Shown: positions 19,303-27,709, numbered from the stretch's first letter. The stretch: 64,000 bases of DNA from Melioribacteraceae bacterium (GCA_026983955.1 JALSTB010000012.1:26422-90421); one strand, 5' to 3'. Notes: generated from the letters alone by a model not told the origin. Made by a program: numbers and translations.

Positions 19303-19805
19303 ATCAACCTCCGCCCGCCCTTGGTGAGAATTGTAATTGGATGGGTCCTTTTTTGAATGTAAGAAAATCATTTTTTATGCCATTTGATTTTTATCACAAA
19401 ATGTTAATTTTTTTAATGAAAACACTATACCCGTTTTCAGCTAAAAAGCACAAAGGGTGCAACTAAATTTGACGCAATTTACGCACTTTCGTGTAACCCT
19501 TTTGTATTTATTGCTTTGCAAGCATTATGTATTATTTGTACTGCAAAAAAAATTGCACCGGTTTTCAGAAGCATGTTTCAGGTCCATAAGCCATTTAATT
19601 TTTGCTCAAATTTTGTTCCAGATCACAAATATTTTGTTATGAATCGTTTTTCAAACATAAGTTTACAGTGAAATTTAAATGTCTCAATACGTCGGAAAAA
19701 AATGAGACAAATTCTTATTTTGTTGAAAGTTCCGTCTATAATTTCTGCGGATTTTTCCGATAATCAGGTGGACAATCTGAATATTCGGAAAAAGGAAAAA
19801 AAGGA
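19303..19805. other. 503-base intergenic region between divergent operons
   Basis: No convincing gene is present; two 60-residue frames lack family features and binding sites. The region holds CRP-like half-palindromes (TTTGA-N6-TCACA at 19383; TTTGT-N6-TCACA at 19612). It also holds an AAAGGGT/ACCCTTT inverted pair around 19451-19503. TTTCGTGTAACC recurs with one change upstream of purL. The 3' end carries a CGGATTTTTCCG hairpin and a purine-rich binding site for the kinase gene. Such a long AT-rich gap between divergent genes implies more than simple promoters. Confidence 0.5.
19680..19709. repeat. Inverted repeat TGTCTCA-N16-TGAGACA
   Basis: A perfect seven-base inverted pair about 100 bases before the PAS kinase start. 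Spacing and position suit a dimer binding site or a leader hairpin. No T-tract follows. Confidence 0.4.
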
Positions 19806-21404
19806 ATGGATTCCAACCGCACTTCTTCATCAAATTTGTTTGAATCGATAAACCGGCTTATCAGTTCATTGGAAAACTCCGGAATTGAAAACATTGAAGA
19901 ATACAGTCCGGCTCTCGTAGGAATTTTTAAAAGGGAAGTCGATGCACTTTGGAACAATCCCGCTTACGGTGCATTGTTAACCGACTTGCACGGTAGCATT
20001 TTGCGGGTGAACAAATCTTTTCTTCAATTTTCAGGTTATGAAGAAACCGAAGTTCTCGATTCGTCATGGCACGATTTCGGAATTTCAGTCGAGCGGAAAG
20101 AACTTGAAGATAAAGTTGGAAAGTTAATCGATACAAAGGAAGAGTTCGTTCAATTCCATTTTTCATTCTTAACAAAATCCACACGTGTAATACCAACGGA
20201 TTACTTTGTTACAACAGTTTTTGATGACGATGGTGAACCGGAAAATTTACTGCATATAATTATTCCACGGGATAATTTTTCCCGGAGCGAACCTATTCTA
20301 AAATATCAAAAAGACTTTCTCCATACGCTGCTAAACAGTATTCCGAATCCGGTTTATTATAAAAACAATAAGGGAATTTTTCTCGGATGCAATAAAAAGT
20401 TTGAGGAACTTTTTAACGAAAAAGTTGATGAAATATTCGGAAAATCGGAATATGAAGTTTTCCCCGGAGAAATAGCCGCAAAAGAATATAATACGGATTT
20501 GGAAGTAGTCAATTCTAAAAATAAAATATCATATTTTGCAACTTATGTGAAAGACGGTAATCAAGCAATTGAACTGGAAATAAACAAAACAGTTTTTTTC
20601 GATAAGAGCGGAAACGTTGCCGGGATAATCGGGATAATTAACGATGTTACCCGGCAAAAGGAATTTGAAATTACTTTAATTGAATCGAAAGAAAAACTAA
20701 AAGAATCGAACAAAAACAGGGATAAGTTATTTTCCATTATTTCCCATAACTTGCGCAGTCCGTTCACAACCATATTGGGCTTTGCGGACATTTTGGTGGA
20801 CGAGTATGATAGTTACAGTGACGAAGACAAAAAATCATTTGCACTTGAAATACAAAAATCGGCAAGGTTTGCCTATTCATTATTGAATAATTTGTTGCTG
20901 TGGACAAAATCGCAAATAGGCAATTTACAGCCCAAGGAAGAATTTTTGGATCTCACTCTTTTTGTTGATGAAGTAATTCACCGGTTGAAACAAAAAGCCG
21001 GAAAGAAAAACATTACCCTGGAAAACAGAATCCCTGAACACTTCAACGTTTTTGCGGATAAAACATTGTTAACCAATATTCTGGAAAATATTCTGGATAA
21101 CGCAATCAAGTTTTCTTATGACAAAAGCAGAGTGGTTATTTCAGCGGACAAAAGCGATGATCATATATTGCTACAAGTAAAAGATTCGGGTGTTGGCATA
21201 AGCGAAGAAAAACTTTCGCGTTTGATAAACTTCGAAGAACACGTTACAAGTTACGGAACCGGAAAAGAGAAAGGGACCGGACTCGGATTGGTTATCTGTA
21301 AAGAATTATTGGGCAAAATGAACGGTGAGCTGGAAATAGAAAGCCAAGAAGACGTGGGAACAACCGTAACTATTAAATTACCAAAAACTGTAAAATCCGG
21401 TTAA
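19806..21404 (+). CDS. PAS-PAS soluble sensor histidine kinase
   Basis: A 532-residue hybrid of two PAS domains (about 55-165 and 178-295), a HisKA domain with the phospho-accepting His314 in ISHNLRSPFTTILGF, and an HATPase domain with N-box NILENILDNAIKFS, DSGVGIS and GTGLGLVICKELL. There is no membrane segment, so it senses a cytoplasmic signal; the PAS ligand is unknown. The ATG follows AAGGA. No response regulator is adjacent. The gene is instead followed after 14 bases by a small two-helix membrane protein, probably in the same operon. A lone receiver encoded at 26697 is a possible partner, but that is speculation. Confidence 0.9.
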   Translation: MDSNRTSSSNLFESINRLISSLENSGIENIEEYSPALVGIFKREVDALWNNPAYGALLTDLHGSILRVNKSFLQFSGYEETEVLDSSWHDFGISVERKELEDKVGKLIDTKEEFVQFHFSFLTKSTRVIPTDYFVTTVFDDDGEPENLLHIIIPRDNFSRSEPILKYQKDFLHTLLNSIPNPVYYKNNKGIFLGCNKKFEELFNEKVDEIFGKSEYEVFPGEIAAKEYNTDLEVVNSKNKISYFATYVKDGNQAIELEINKTVFFDKSGNVAGIIGIINDVTRQKEFEITLIESKEKLKESNKNRDKLFSIISHNLRSPFTTILGFADILVDEYDSYSDEDKKSFALEIQKSARFAYSLLNNLLLWTKSQIGNLQPKEEFLDLTLFVDEVIHRLKQKAGKKNITLENRIPEHFNVFADKTLLTNILENILDNAIKFSYDKSRVVISADKSDDHILLQVKDSGVGISEEKLSRLINFEEHVTSYGTGKEKGTGLGLVICKELLGKMNGELEIESQEDVGTTVTIKLPKTVKSG

Positions 21405-21418
21405 GGAGTGAAATTATA

Positions 21419-21703
21419 ATGAATGTATCTGTTGATTCGAATAAAACGAAAGAAAAAGTTCAAAAAATTTATTTGAAAAAAATCGGTCGCGATTATATTG
21501 TAATGCCGCTTGAAATAGGTCTTTACGGTTTTGCAGCCGCTTTCACTCTAATAATTTTAATAAGATTGTTCGCATTTTTAGTGGGAATATTCGAAACTTT
21601 CCAAGTAACAATTAACGATTTTCTAACGGCATTGTGGGGTTTCCTGTTCATTTCTTTTGTTACGGTAATTAAGCATTATCGCGATATGCAAAAATCACAT
21701 TAG
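21419..21703 (+). CDS. Small two-helix membrane protein, paralogue A
   Basis: A 94-residue protein with a polar N-terminus of about 28 residues, two hydrophobic helices and a short charged tail. The core reads YGFAAAFTLIILI, a linker with VTINDF, then WGFLFISFV. It aligns without gaps to the protein at 27204 (18 of 52 identical by hand count) and is related to those at 25894 and 26255. A good Shine-Dalgarno (AAGGAG) precedes ATG, 14 bases after the PAS kinase stop, so the two are coupled. I recognise no named family; the function is unknown. Confidence 0.75.
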   Translation: MNVSVDSNKTKEKVQKIYLKKIGRDYIVMPLEIGLYGFAAAFTLIILIRLFAFLVGIFETFQVTINDFLTALWGFLFISFVTVIKHYRDMQKSH

Positions 21704-21835
21704 CTGAAATTCACACCATTTCGTATAACCTTAATTTTAATAATTTGTATTGAGCAACTACGCACCATTTTATATTGGCTTTTTTAGGTGAAGCGAAAAT
21801 ATTATATTTCGTTTTACTAAAAAAATGATAAGCGG

Positions 21836-24058
21836 ATGAAGGAACCGGAAGTTACATTAGAATTGGCACTCGAACACGGACTAACCGAGGAAGAGTATAA
21901 AAAAATATGCGAGCGTCTGGGAAGAAAACCCAATTATACCGAATTGGGAATTTTCAGTGTAATGTGGAGCGAGCATTGCAGCTATAAAAATTCGATTGCA
22001 TTGATTAAAACCTTACCGAGAAGCGGTAAAAATCTTCTGGTAGGCGCAGGCGAAGAAAACGCCGGATTGGTTGATATTGGCGATGGACAAGCGGTTGCAT
22101 TCAAAATAGAAAGTCACAATCATCCTTCCGCAGTTGAACCGTATCAAGGAGCGGCAACCGGAGTAGGCGGAATTTTAAGGGATATTTTTACAATGGGTGC
22201 TAGACCGGTAGCGGCTTTGAATTCTTTGCGGTTCGGAACCCTTGACGATGCCCGTACACGTTACTTGTTCGAAGGTGTTGTAAAAGGAATTGCCGATTAC
22301 GGCAATTGTTTCGGTGTTCCGACGGTTGGCGGTGAAGTCTATTTCGACGAAGTGTATAAAGAAAATCCGCTTGTAAATGCAATGGCAATCGGAATTGTGG
22401 ATACCGATAAAGTAGTGTCGGCAGTGGCAAAAGGTGAGGGCAATCCCGTAATGATTGTAGGTTCGGCTACGGGTAGAGACGGAATACACGGAGCCACATT
22501 CGCATCGGAAGAAATTTCGGAAGAATCCGAAGCCAAGCGCCCATCCGTGCAAGTTGGCGACCCATTTACCGAAAAATTGCTGCTCGAAGCCACTCTCGAA
22601 GTAATTGAAAAAGGTTTGGTGGTCGGCATTCAAGATATGGGCGCGGCGGGAATTTCTTGCTCCACTTCCGAAATGAGTGAAAAAGGCGGTGCGGGAATGA
22701 AAATAAATCTCGATAAAGTTCCTCTGCGCGAGAAAAATATGACGGCTTACGAAATTATGCTTTCCGAAAGTCAAGAAAGAATGCTGGTGGTTGCTAAAAA
22801 AGGTTTTGAAGATGAAGTAAAAAAGATTTTCGAAAAATGGGATTTGAGTTGCGAAATTATTGGTGAGGTTACAAACGGACCGTTTATAGAAGTTGAACAT
22901 TACGGGAAAGACAAAGCAAAAATTGAAGCATTCGATCTTGTGCTTGGCGGTGGCGCTCCGGTTTATTACAGGGATGCGAAAAAACCAAGTTATATCGATG
23001 AAATAAAAAACTTCGATTTTTATTCACTGCCCGAACCGGAAAATTTGGAAGAAACATTCTTAAAAGTATTTTCATCACCCAACATTGCATCCAAAAAGTG
23101 GGTTTACAGGCAATATGATTCTATGGTTCAAACGAATACTGTGGTTGGTCCCGGTTGCGATTCCGCCGTAATAAGAGTTAAAAATTACAATAAAGCCATA
23201 GCAGCTAAAACGGATTGTAACGGAAGATATGTTTATCTAAATCCGAAAGAGGGAACAAAAGCCGCAGTTGCCGAAGCGGCGCGGAACATAGTTTGTTCGG
23301 GTGGTAAACCTTTGGCAATTACCAATTGTTTGAATTTCGGTAACCCGTATAAACCCGAAATGTATTGGTTATTTAAAGAATCGGTAGCCGGAATGAAGGA
23401 GGCATGCGAATTTTTCGAGACCCCGGTAACAGGAGGAAATGTCAGCTTTTATAATGAAAGTCCGGAAAGAGCTGTTTATCCCACTCCCGTGATTGGTATG
23501 ATTGGTTTAATTAACAATTTGAAAAATATTACCACTTGCTATTTCAAAAACGAAGGGGATTCGATTTTTGTTTTGGGAGAAGATTTTGAAGAACTTGGCG
23601 GAAGTGAGTATTTGAAAGTGATTCACAATTTGGTAAAAGGGAACGCCCCGGCGCTTGATTTGCAGCGGGAGAAAAACTTACATTCGGCTTTACTTGAAAT
23701 GATTGAAGAAGGTTTTGTAAACTCTGCTCATGACGTTTCCGAAGGTGGGATTCTTGCAGCTTTGGCAGAATGCTGCATTGTTAACGAAGAAAACCAGCTT
23801 GGCTGCGAAGTTACAGTACCGGTTAAATCACGCAAGGATTTTACTTACTTTTCCGAATCACAATCCAGAATTATCATTTCGACCGCACCTCAATATGAGG
23901 ACAATATTAAGAAAATTGCCGGGAAATTTGATATCCCGGTTTACAAGCTTGGCAAGGTAGGCGGAGCGTCGTTAATGGTTGCCGATGACTTGAATATTGA
24001 TGTAAATAAATTGTCTGATATTTATTTTAATACAATCGCCAGAATAATGAATGAGTAA
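21836..24058 (+). CDS. purL: Phosphoribosylformylglycinamidine synthase subunit PurL
   Basis: ATP-dependent step converting FGAR to FGAM in purine synthesis. At 740 residues this is the small PurL form, which works with separate PurS and PurQ (not in this window). Recognisable parts are [13 protein letters not shown] at 41-53, [23 protein letters not shown] (two adjoining motifs near 86-108) with the metal and ATP site, [14 protein letters not shown], and the repeat half with NCLNFGNPY and [16 protein letters not shown]. The ATG has only a weak binding site. The end overlaps the next gene by eight bases. Confidence 0.96.
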   Translation: MKEPEVTLELALEHGLTEEEYKKICERLGRKPNYTELGIFSVMWSEHCSYKNSIALIKTLPRSGKNLLVGAGEENAGLVDIGDGQAVAFKIESHNHPSAVEPYQGAATGVGGILRDIFTMGARPVAALNSLRFGTLDDARTRYLFEGVVKGIADYGNCFGVPTVGGEVYFDEVYKENPLVNAMAIGIVDTDKVVSAVAKGEGNPVMIVGSATGRDGIHGATFASEEISEESEAKRPSVQVGDPFTEKLLLEATLEVIEKGLVVGIQDMGAAGISCSTSEMSEKGGAGMKINLDKVPLREKNMTAYEIMLSESQERMLVVAKKGFEDEVKKIFEKWDLSCEIIGEVTNGPFIEVEHYGKDKAKIEAFDLVLGGGAPVYYRDAKKPSYIDEIKNFDFYSLPEPENLEETFLKVFSSPNIASKKWVYRQYDSMVQTNTVVGPGCDSAVIRVKNYNKAIAAKTDCNGRYVYLNPKEGTKAAVAEAARNIVCSGGKPLAITNCLNFGNPYKPEMYWLFKESVAGMKEACEFFETPVTGGNVSFYNESPERAVYPTPVIGMIGLINNLKNITTCYFKNEGDSIFVLGEDFEELGGSEYLKVIHNLVKGNAPALDLQREKNLHSALLEMIEEGFVNSAHDVSEGGILAALAECCIVNEENQLGCEVTVPVKSRKDFTYFSESQSRIIISTAPQYEDNIKKIAGKFDIPVYKLGKVGGASLMVADDLNIDVNKLSDIYFNTIARIMNE

Positions 24059-25010
24059 GTTCCGTTTACTAAAATTTATTGCAAAATATTTTTCCCTTGA
24101 TACGTACCGGAAAATGGTTGAATTTTTCCGTTATTATATCATCGGATTGTACCACCGGATAGACGAACACCATATCTTCCTTTCGGGCGGCGGAGTGGCA
24201 TTTTCGCTGTTGTTAAGCATAATTCCCATTTTGCTTTTGGCTTTTGCAATTTTGGGCAACATAATAAATCCGGTCACTTTGCATAACCAAATCAGTAATT
24301 TGATAGATACAATAATCCCGTATCCCGAATATGCCGCATATACGAAAAGGGTAATACTTTCCCGCTTGCCTGAAGTGATTGAATATAAAACATTGGCTGC
24401 CTACCTTGGTGCAATAGGTCTGTTTTTCACCTCAACTTGGCTTTTCAGCAGTATGCGTACAATTTTGAATAAAGTTTATAGGGTAAAGAAAACAAGAAGT
24501 GTTTGGATCGGTTTGCTAAGGGATTTCGGAATGGTAATTCTTTTAATATTTCTAATTTTATTATCCACTTTTATTTTTCCAATTGTACATGTGCTTCTCA
24601 GCTCGGCAAAAGAAATTGAGTTTTTAAAAATGTTTATTGTTACCGATTTGGTAAATTCGGTCTTCTCGGTAGCCTCCGTTGTTGTGATTTTTACCTTGTT
24701 TTTCCTTTTTTATATGTTGATTCCTTATGAAAAAATCAACAGAAAAGCGTTATTGGTAAGTGCTTTTTGGGCAACGCTGCTGTGGGAGTTGGCAAGAAAA
24801 ATTTTTGAATTTTACATTGCTCACTTTCTTTCGTCGAACAAACTGTACGGAGCTTTTGTTTTGATTATTGTGGTTCTGTTTTGGATTTTTTATTCTTCTT
24901 GCTTATTCATTGTCGGTGCGGAAATCGGACAGCTTTACAGGGAAAAATTAAAGGAAAAAGAATCGCTTTCCCGCTCCAATCATAAACTGGCTAATCGAGG
25001 TTTAACTTAG
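24051..25010 (+). CDS. YihY/BrkB family integral membrane protein
   Basis: A 319-residue protein with six predicted helices and family features: the N-terminal [23 protein letters not shown] region, [21 protein letters not shown], and the last-helix stretch [28 protein letters not shown] (read as two neighbouring parts). Once mislabelled ribonuclease BN, the family is a membrane protein group of unclear role. Its start lies inside the end of purL. The stop overlaps the stop of the convergent STAS gene by 20 bases. Confidence 0.88.
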   Translation: MSKFRLLKFIAKYFSLDTYRKMVEFFRYYIIGLYHRIDEHHIFLSGGGVAFSLLLSIIPILLLAFAILGNIINPVTLHNQISNLIDTIIPYPEYAAYTKRVILSRLPEVIEYKTLAAYLGAIGLFFTSTWLFSSMRTILNKVYRVKKTRSVWIGLLRDFGMVILLIFLILLSTFIFPIVHVLLSSAKEIEFLKMFIVTDLVNSVFSVASVVVIFTLFFLFYMLIPYEKINRKALLVSAFWATLLWELARKIFEFYIAHFLSSNKLYGAFVLIIVVLFWIFYSSCLFIVGAEIGQLYREKLKEKESLSRSNHKLANRGLT

Positions 25011-25476
25011 AATAAGCTTCTTCCAAATTTGTGAAGGTTGTGAAAATTTTTGCCAGACCTGTTTCCGTGAAAAGTGGAATTTGTTTTTCCGGATCGTACA
25101 CCAAAAAAACATTTCCGTTAGTCGTTTTTGCCTTTTTCAATGCTCCTACAATTACACCGAAGAAGGTGGAATCTATAAATTCACAATTATTCAAATCTAT
25201 AATTAAATTATTTATTCCTTCATTAAGTATTGTGAAAAGGTATTTTTTGAAATCCCCAGCTTCCGCAAGCGTTGCTCTATCCAAATTTACCCGTACAACA
25301 ACAAAATTATTTGGTTTTGTGGCAATTATTTGAAACGGCCCAACTTTTGCTTCGCTATCGGGCAAATTGCCGTTTACACGGGTTACACCGGTAAGTTCCA
25401 TTTGTTGTTTATCTATTGCGGTTGATATGTTGTATCCGGTTCCGCTTTTCATTTGTTTGAAATATGACCTATTCAT
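24991..25476 (-). CDS. STAS-domain protein (anti-sigma factor antagonist-like)
   Basis: A 161-residue soluble protein. The C-terminal 100 residues form a STAS domain with the beta-strand/loop LIIDLNNCEFIDSTFFGVIVGAL. Its Ser, after the Asp, is at the position phosphorylated in SpoIIAA-type antagonists. The first 60 residues are a distinct N-terminal extension. ATG follows CTGGGGAA. No anti-sigma kinase or sigma factor is encoded beside it, so it may act at a distance in a partner-switching pathway, or with the local signalling genes. A degenerate CRP-like site lies about 70 bases upstream. Confidence 0.82.
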   Translation of the reverse strand: MNRSYFKQMKSGTGYNISTAIDKQQMELTGVTRVNGNLPDSEAKVGPFQIIATKPNNFVVVRVNLDRATLAEAGDFKKYLFTILNEGINNLIIDLNNCEFIDSTFFGVIVGALKKAKTTNGNVFLVYDPEKQIPLFTETGLAKIFTTFTNLEEAYSKLNLD

Positions 25477-25544
25477 TTCCCCAGACCTGATTTTGTTTTT
25501 ATTGTAATTAATTATCGGACTTTTGGTTATAAGCTTTAATCGTA

Positions 25545-25566
25545 TTTTGTGACCTCAATCAAAGTC
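25545..25566. promoter_or_regulatory. Degenerate CRP/FNR-like site upstream of the STAS gene
   Basis: TGTGA, six bases, then TCAAA: nine of ten core positions of the CRP pattern. The centre is about 80 bases before the STAS ATG. Taken alone it could be chance; its weight comes from the perfect site at 26216. Confidence 0.35.
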
Positions 25567-25773
25567 CGTGTTTATGGATTTTTCCCGGGATATCATACTC
25601 TGAATCATTTTGCTTACTTCATTCCTGTCGTAATCGTTTTCAATTGTATCGGTCATTACGTGCAAAATGCACTCGTTTGTAATATTCCCGAACTTATCCA
25701 TTTTATATTGATAAATTTTTGTCCGGTGTTTTATTTTATAGATACCGTCTTGTCCTTCAACCAGTGTGTTCAT
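25555..25773 (-). CDS. 72-residue conserved-looking small protein
   Basis: A short soluble protein rich in charged residues (EGQDGIYKIKHRTKIYQYKMD at its start region, then a helical MTDTIENDYDRNEVSKMIQSM). No family is recognised. The ATG was chosen because CCGGAGAAG lies just before it; a longer frame to 25848 lacks such a site. The plus-strand frame over the same region is hydrophobic and has no binding site, so this strand is preferred. It lies between the STAS gene and the small membrane protein genes and is transcribed in the same direction. Confidence 0.55.
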   Translation of the reverse strand: MNTLVEGQDGIYKIKHRTKIYQYKMDKFGNITNECILHVMTDTIENDYDRNEVSKMIQSMISREKSINTDFD

Positions 25774-25893
25774 TTTACTTCTCCGGTTATTAAATTTTAC
25801 TATCACAAAGGAAATGAAAAATTTCCGTAAGTATGTGATTTGTAACAACTTATAATCGGTAAAAAGGATTGGTTTTTTAATTGTTTTATAAAG

Positions 25894-26169
25894 TTAAAAC
25901 TTTTTATAGCGTGTTATTTCGAGAAGGGCAAAAAGATAAGAAAGAATAAATCCTGCAAATGCTATAATTAAATCGAATATTTCGATATTAAAATCATATT
26001 CGCTGATAAAAAAGTATTTAAGAATTTTAATGGAAAGTATGAGAATGAAGAAAAGAACAAAACCCGATATGGCCGATTTAAGAGGACGGAACAAATATTT
26101 TTTCAATTTGTAAATAAAGCCGCCGGCTTGAGCTTCAATATTATTCCATCTGTTTTGTTCAAATTCCAT
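25894..26169 (-). CDS. Small two-helix membrane protein, paralogue B
   Basis: 91 residues: a polar N-terminus, then SGFVLFFILILSIKIL, a linker containing NIEIFD, and FAGFILSYLF as the second helix. It aligns without gaps over 52 residues with the protein encoded at 27204 (21 identities by hand count) and with that at 21419 (14 identities). Conserved points are GF-x3-F-x-LI in helix one, an Asp in the linker and GF in helix two. Its upstream region holds a perfect CRP-type palindrome centred about 57 bases before the ATG, a suitable place for an activator. Function unknown. Confidence 0.7.
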   Translation of the reverse strand: MEFEQNRWNNIEAQAGGFIYKLKKYLFRPLKSAISGFVLFFILILSIKILKYFFISEYDFNIEIFDLIIAFAGFILSYLFALLEITRYKKF

Positions 26170-26215
26170 AAAAATTTAATTTTTATTTTTATAAATATGT
26201 TTATTCATCGTATTC

Positions 26216-26237
26216 AAATGTGACGGAAATCACATTT
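26216..26237. promoter_or_regulatory. Perfect CRP-type palindrome
   Basis: AAATGTGA, six bases (CGGAAA), TCACATTT: all 16 half-site positions agree with the Escherichia coli CRP consensus. It lies between the genes for paralogues C and B. If a class II activator binds at -41.5, transcription of B would begin near 26185, just before its ATG at 26169. A CRP/FNR-superfamily protein is the likely binder, but which member cannot be told. Confidence 0.65.
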
Positions 26238-26254
26238 ACCGTTTTTTTGTTCAA

Positions 26255-26527
26255 TTATTTCGGCTGTTTTGCGTACAGTTGAAAAAATCTTATCGCAAAA
26301 ATATTTCCGAAAGCGAGTAAACTGACTAATACTTCGTTTATTCCCAATGCAAAATGTTCGTTTACAAAGAAAGCAAGAATGTTAAGTTTTATTAAAAGGA
26401 ACAGAACCAAAGCGAACCATAATAATGCGTCGCTTACCGCCGTTTTAATTGATTTGAACAGATGTGTGTTGAATGTTGAAACTGATACTGTTTGTTCTAA
26501 TTCTCTTGTATACAATTTTTTCCTCAC
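26255..26527 (-). CDS. Small two-helix membrane protein, paralogue C
   Basis: 90 residues with the same layout as its neighbours: a polar N-terminus of about 25 residues, helix one (SDALLWFALVLFLLIKL), a linker with GINEVLVSL where Glu replaces the conserved Asp, and helix two (LAFGNIFAIRFF). It is the most divergent of the four; a two-residue insertion is needed in the alignment. The start is GTG with no clear binding site, so the exact N-terminus is uncertain. TTTCCATCACA upstream matches the right half of the palindrome before paralogue B. Function unknown. Confidence 0.6.
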   Translation of the reverse strand: MRKKLYTRELEQTVSVSTFNTHLFKSIKTAVSDALLWFALVLFLLIKLNILAFFVNEHFALGINEVLVSLLAFGNIFAIRFFQLYAKQPK

Positions 26528-26577
26528 TATTAATTAAAATTTCTAACCCCAATTAAATGTAAAGCAATACCCAATGC

Positions 26578-26593
26578 TGTGATGGAAAGCAAA
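26578..26593. promoter_or_regulatory. Degenerate CRP-like site upstream of paralogue C
   Basis: TGTGA, six bases, GCAAA. On the minus strand it shares TTTCC(A/G)TCACA with the perfect site at 26216. Its centre lies about 58 bases before the start of paralogue C, almost the same distance as for paralogue B. Confidence 0.35.
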
Positions 26594-26696
26594 CGGTGTT
26601 AAAAAATAAGTCACCTTAATTGTTTCGTTTTGAAACCGATGATATTACCGTATATTCTTTAATTTTATTATATTGGGAAAAGCAAAAAGGTAAGTC

Positions 26697-27080
26697 ATGG
26701 AAATCAAAAAAATTTTAATAATTGACGATAATAAAAACGAACAGCTGTTTTTAACACGGGCCCTTTCCAAATTGTATTCATGTGAAGTTATAACGGCAGA
26801 TAACGGTCAACAAGGATTGCAAAAAATAGTTTTGGATAATCCGGATCTTATTTTTCTTGATGTAATGATGCCCGTGATGGACGGAATACAAATGCTTGAA
26901 ATTCTTAGAGTACAACATCCGCAAATTACCACCCCGGTAATTGCGCTTACAGCACGTAGTGACGGTGCGACTTTAAATAAACTGCTCACACTAAATGTTG
27001 ACGAATATTTGCTCAAACCTATCAATTTTGAGCAAATTGCTAATAAAATTGATAAAATTGCGGGAAAAAGTAACTTTTAG
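26697..27080 (+). CDS. Single-domain response regulator (CheY-like receiver)
   Basis: 127 residues forming one receiver domain and nothing else. The acidic pair is Asp10-Asp11, the phosphorylated residue Asp55 in FLDVMMP, the switch Thr85 and the conserved Lys107 in LLKPI. Without an output domain it must act by protein contact or in a phosphorelay. The nearest kinase gene is the PAS kinase 5 kb away. It precedes paralogue D by 123 bases in the same direction. Confidence 0.92.
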   Translation: MEIKKILIIDDNKNEQLFLTRALSKLYSCEVITADNGQQGLQKIVLDNPDLIFLDVMMPVMDGIQMLEILRVQHPQITTPVIALTARSDGATLNKLLTLNVDEYLLKPINFEQIANKIDKIAGKSNF

Positions 27081-27203
27081 CCGGAAAATTTTCATGTTAA
27101 TTCTTTAAAATCACAAAATTTGCTACAATTTTCTCACTTTTTTCTTTACATAAAGCCAATAATTTCTTATATTTCAATAGGTTATAAATAATTTTCAAGT
27201 AAG

Positions 27204-27509
27204 ATGGCTGAAGTAAAACACATATTTACTTCGGATGATTTGTTCACAACGCTGAATACAAGCCGAAATTCTAAGAAAATTGTGCAAGTTTTCCTTTTCG
27301 GAACAATTCGCGGCGGGGTTTACGGTTTTGCTCTTCTTTTCACTCTCATTTTAATGATGAAAATTTTGATTTTCGTTTTTTCATCCGCAAGTCAATTGAA
27401 TGTAACGGTTTACGATGTTTTAATTTCCTTTTACGGTTTTTTACTTTCCGCATTGGTTAATTTTCTCTCGCTAATTAAAAAGTATCTGCATCTCTCACGA
27501 AGCCGTTAG
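27204..27509 (+). CDS. Small two-helix membrane protein, paralogue D
   Basis: 101 residues: a polar N-terminus of about 30 residues, helix one GFALLFTLILMMKILIF, a linker with LNVTVYD, helix two FYGFLLSALVNFL and a basic tail. It is the member most similar to the others (21 of 52 identical with paralogue B, 18 of 52 with A, no gaps). It follows the lone receiver gene and precedes the pyrimidine operon leader. No family name is known to me. The matching spacing of both helices and the linker Asp suggest a shared, possibly signalling, role. Confidence 0.72.
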   Translation: MAEVKHIFTSDDLFTTLNTSRNSKKIVQVFLFGTIRGGVYGFALLFTLILMMKILIFVFSSASQLNVTVYDVLISFYGFLLSALVNFLSLIKKYLHLSRSR

Positions 27510-27560
27510 TTTAACCGGCGGACAAATTGCCCGGATTTTTTACATTTATTTTCATTCCGC

Positions 27561-27591
27561 TTTGAACTCTCACACTTTTTTTCTAATTTTG
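27561..27591 (+). promoter_or_regulatory. pyrR: Promoter of the pyr operon
   Basis: TTTG at 27561, exactly 19 bases, then TAATTTTG: a full match to the Bacteroidetes-type -33/-7 pattern. The predicted start of transcription, near 27598, is just before the PyrR-binding hairpin. Confidence 0.7.
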
Positions 27592-27604
27592 AGAAACAAT
27601 TTTA

Positions 27605-27635
27605 CCTTTAATTTTATCCCGAGAGATAAAAAAGG
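27605..27635 (+). promoter_or_regulatory. Probable PyrR-binding loop in the pyr leader
   Basis: A hairpin with upper stem TTTTATC/GATAAAA, six-base loop CCGAGA, a three-base 5' bulge, and lower stem CCTT/AAGG. The segment TCCCGAGAGA fits the known PyrR-binding consensus (UCCNGNGAGG) at all but the last base, and the stem-bulge-stem shape also agrees. It lies 37 bases before the leader terminator. Confidence 0.65.
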
Positions 27636-27671
27636 AAATGAACATAATTTTACAATTTATTTTAAGGAAGA

Positions 27672-27705
27672 CCTCAGAGACGACAAGTCGATGAGGATTT
27701 TTTTT
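27672..27705 (+). terminator. Leader attenuator terminator before pyrR
   Basis: CCTCA-GAGA-CGAC-AA-GTCG-A-TGAGG folds into two stacked stems and is followed, after one A, by eight T residues. It ends four bases before the pyrR ATG. An intrinsic terminator there can only make sense as an attenuator. Confidence 0.85.
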
Positions 27706-27709
27706 AAAT

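Noticed and set aside
19457..19642. 61-residue open frame in the gap before the PAS kinase
   Set aside because: No binding site, odd composition, overlaps regulatory repeats; probably chance.
22175..22900. Long minus-strand frame (241 residues) inside purL
   Set aside because: Antisense shadow of a well-conserved gene, with composition typical of such shadows.
25549..25830. Plus-strand frame of 93 residues with hydrophobic stretches
   Set aside because: Lies opposite the better supported 72-residue gene and has no binding site.
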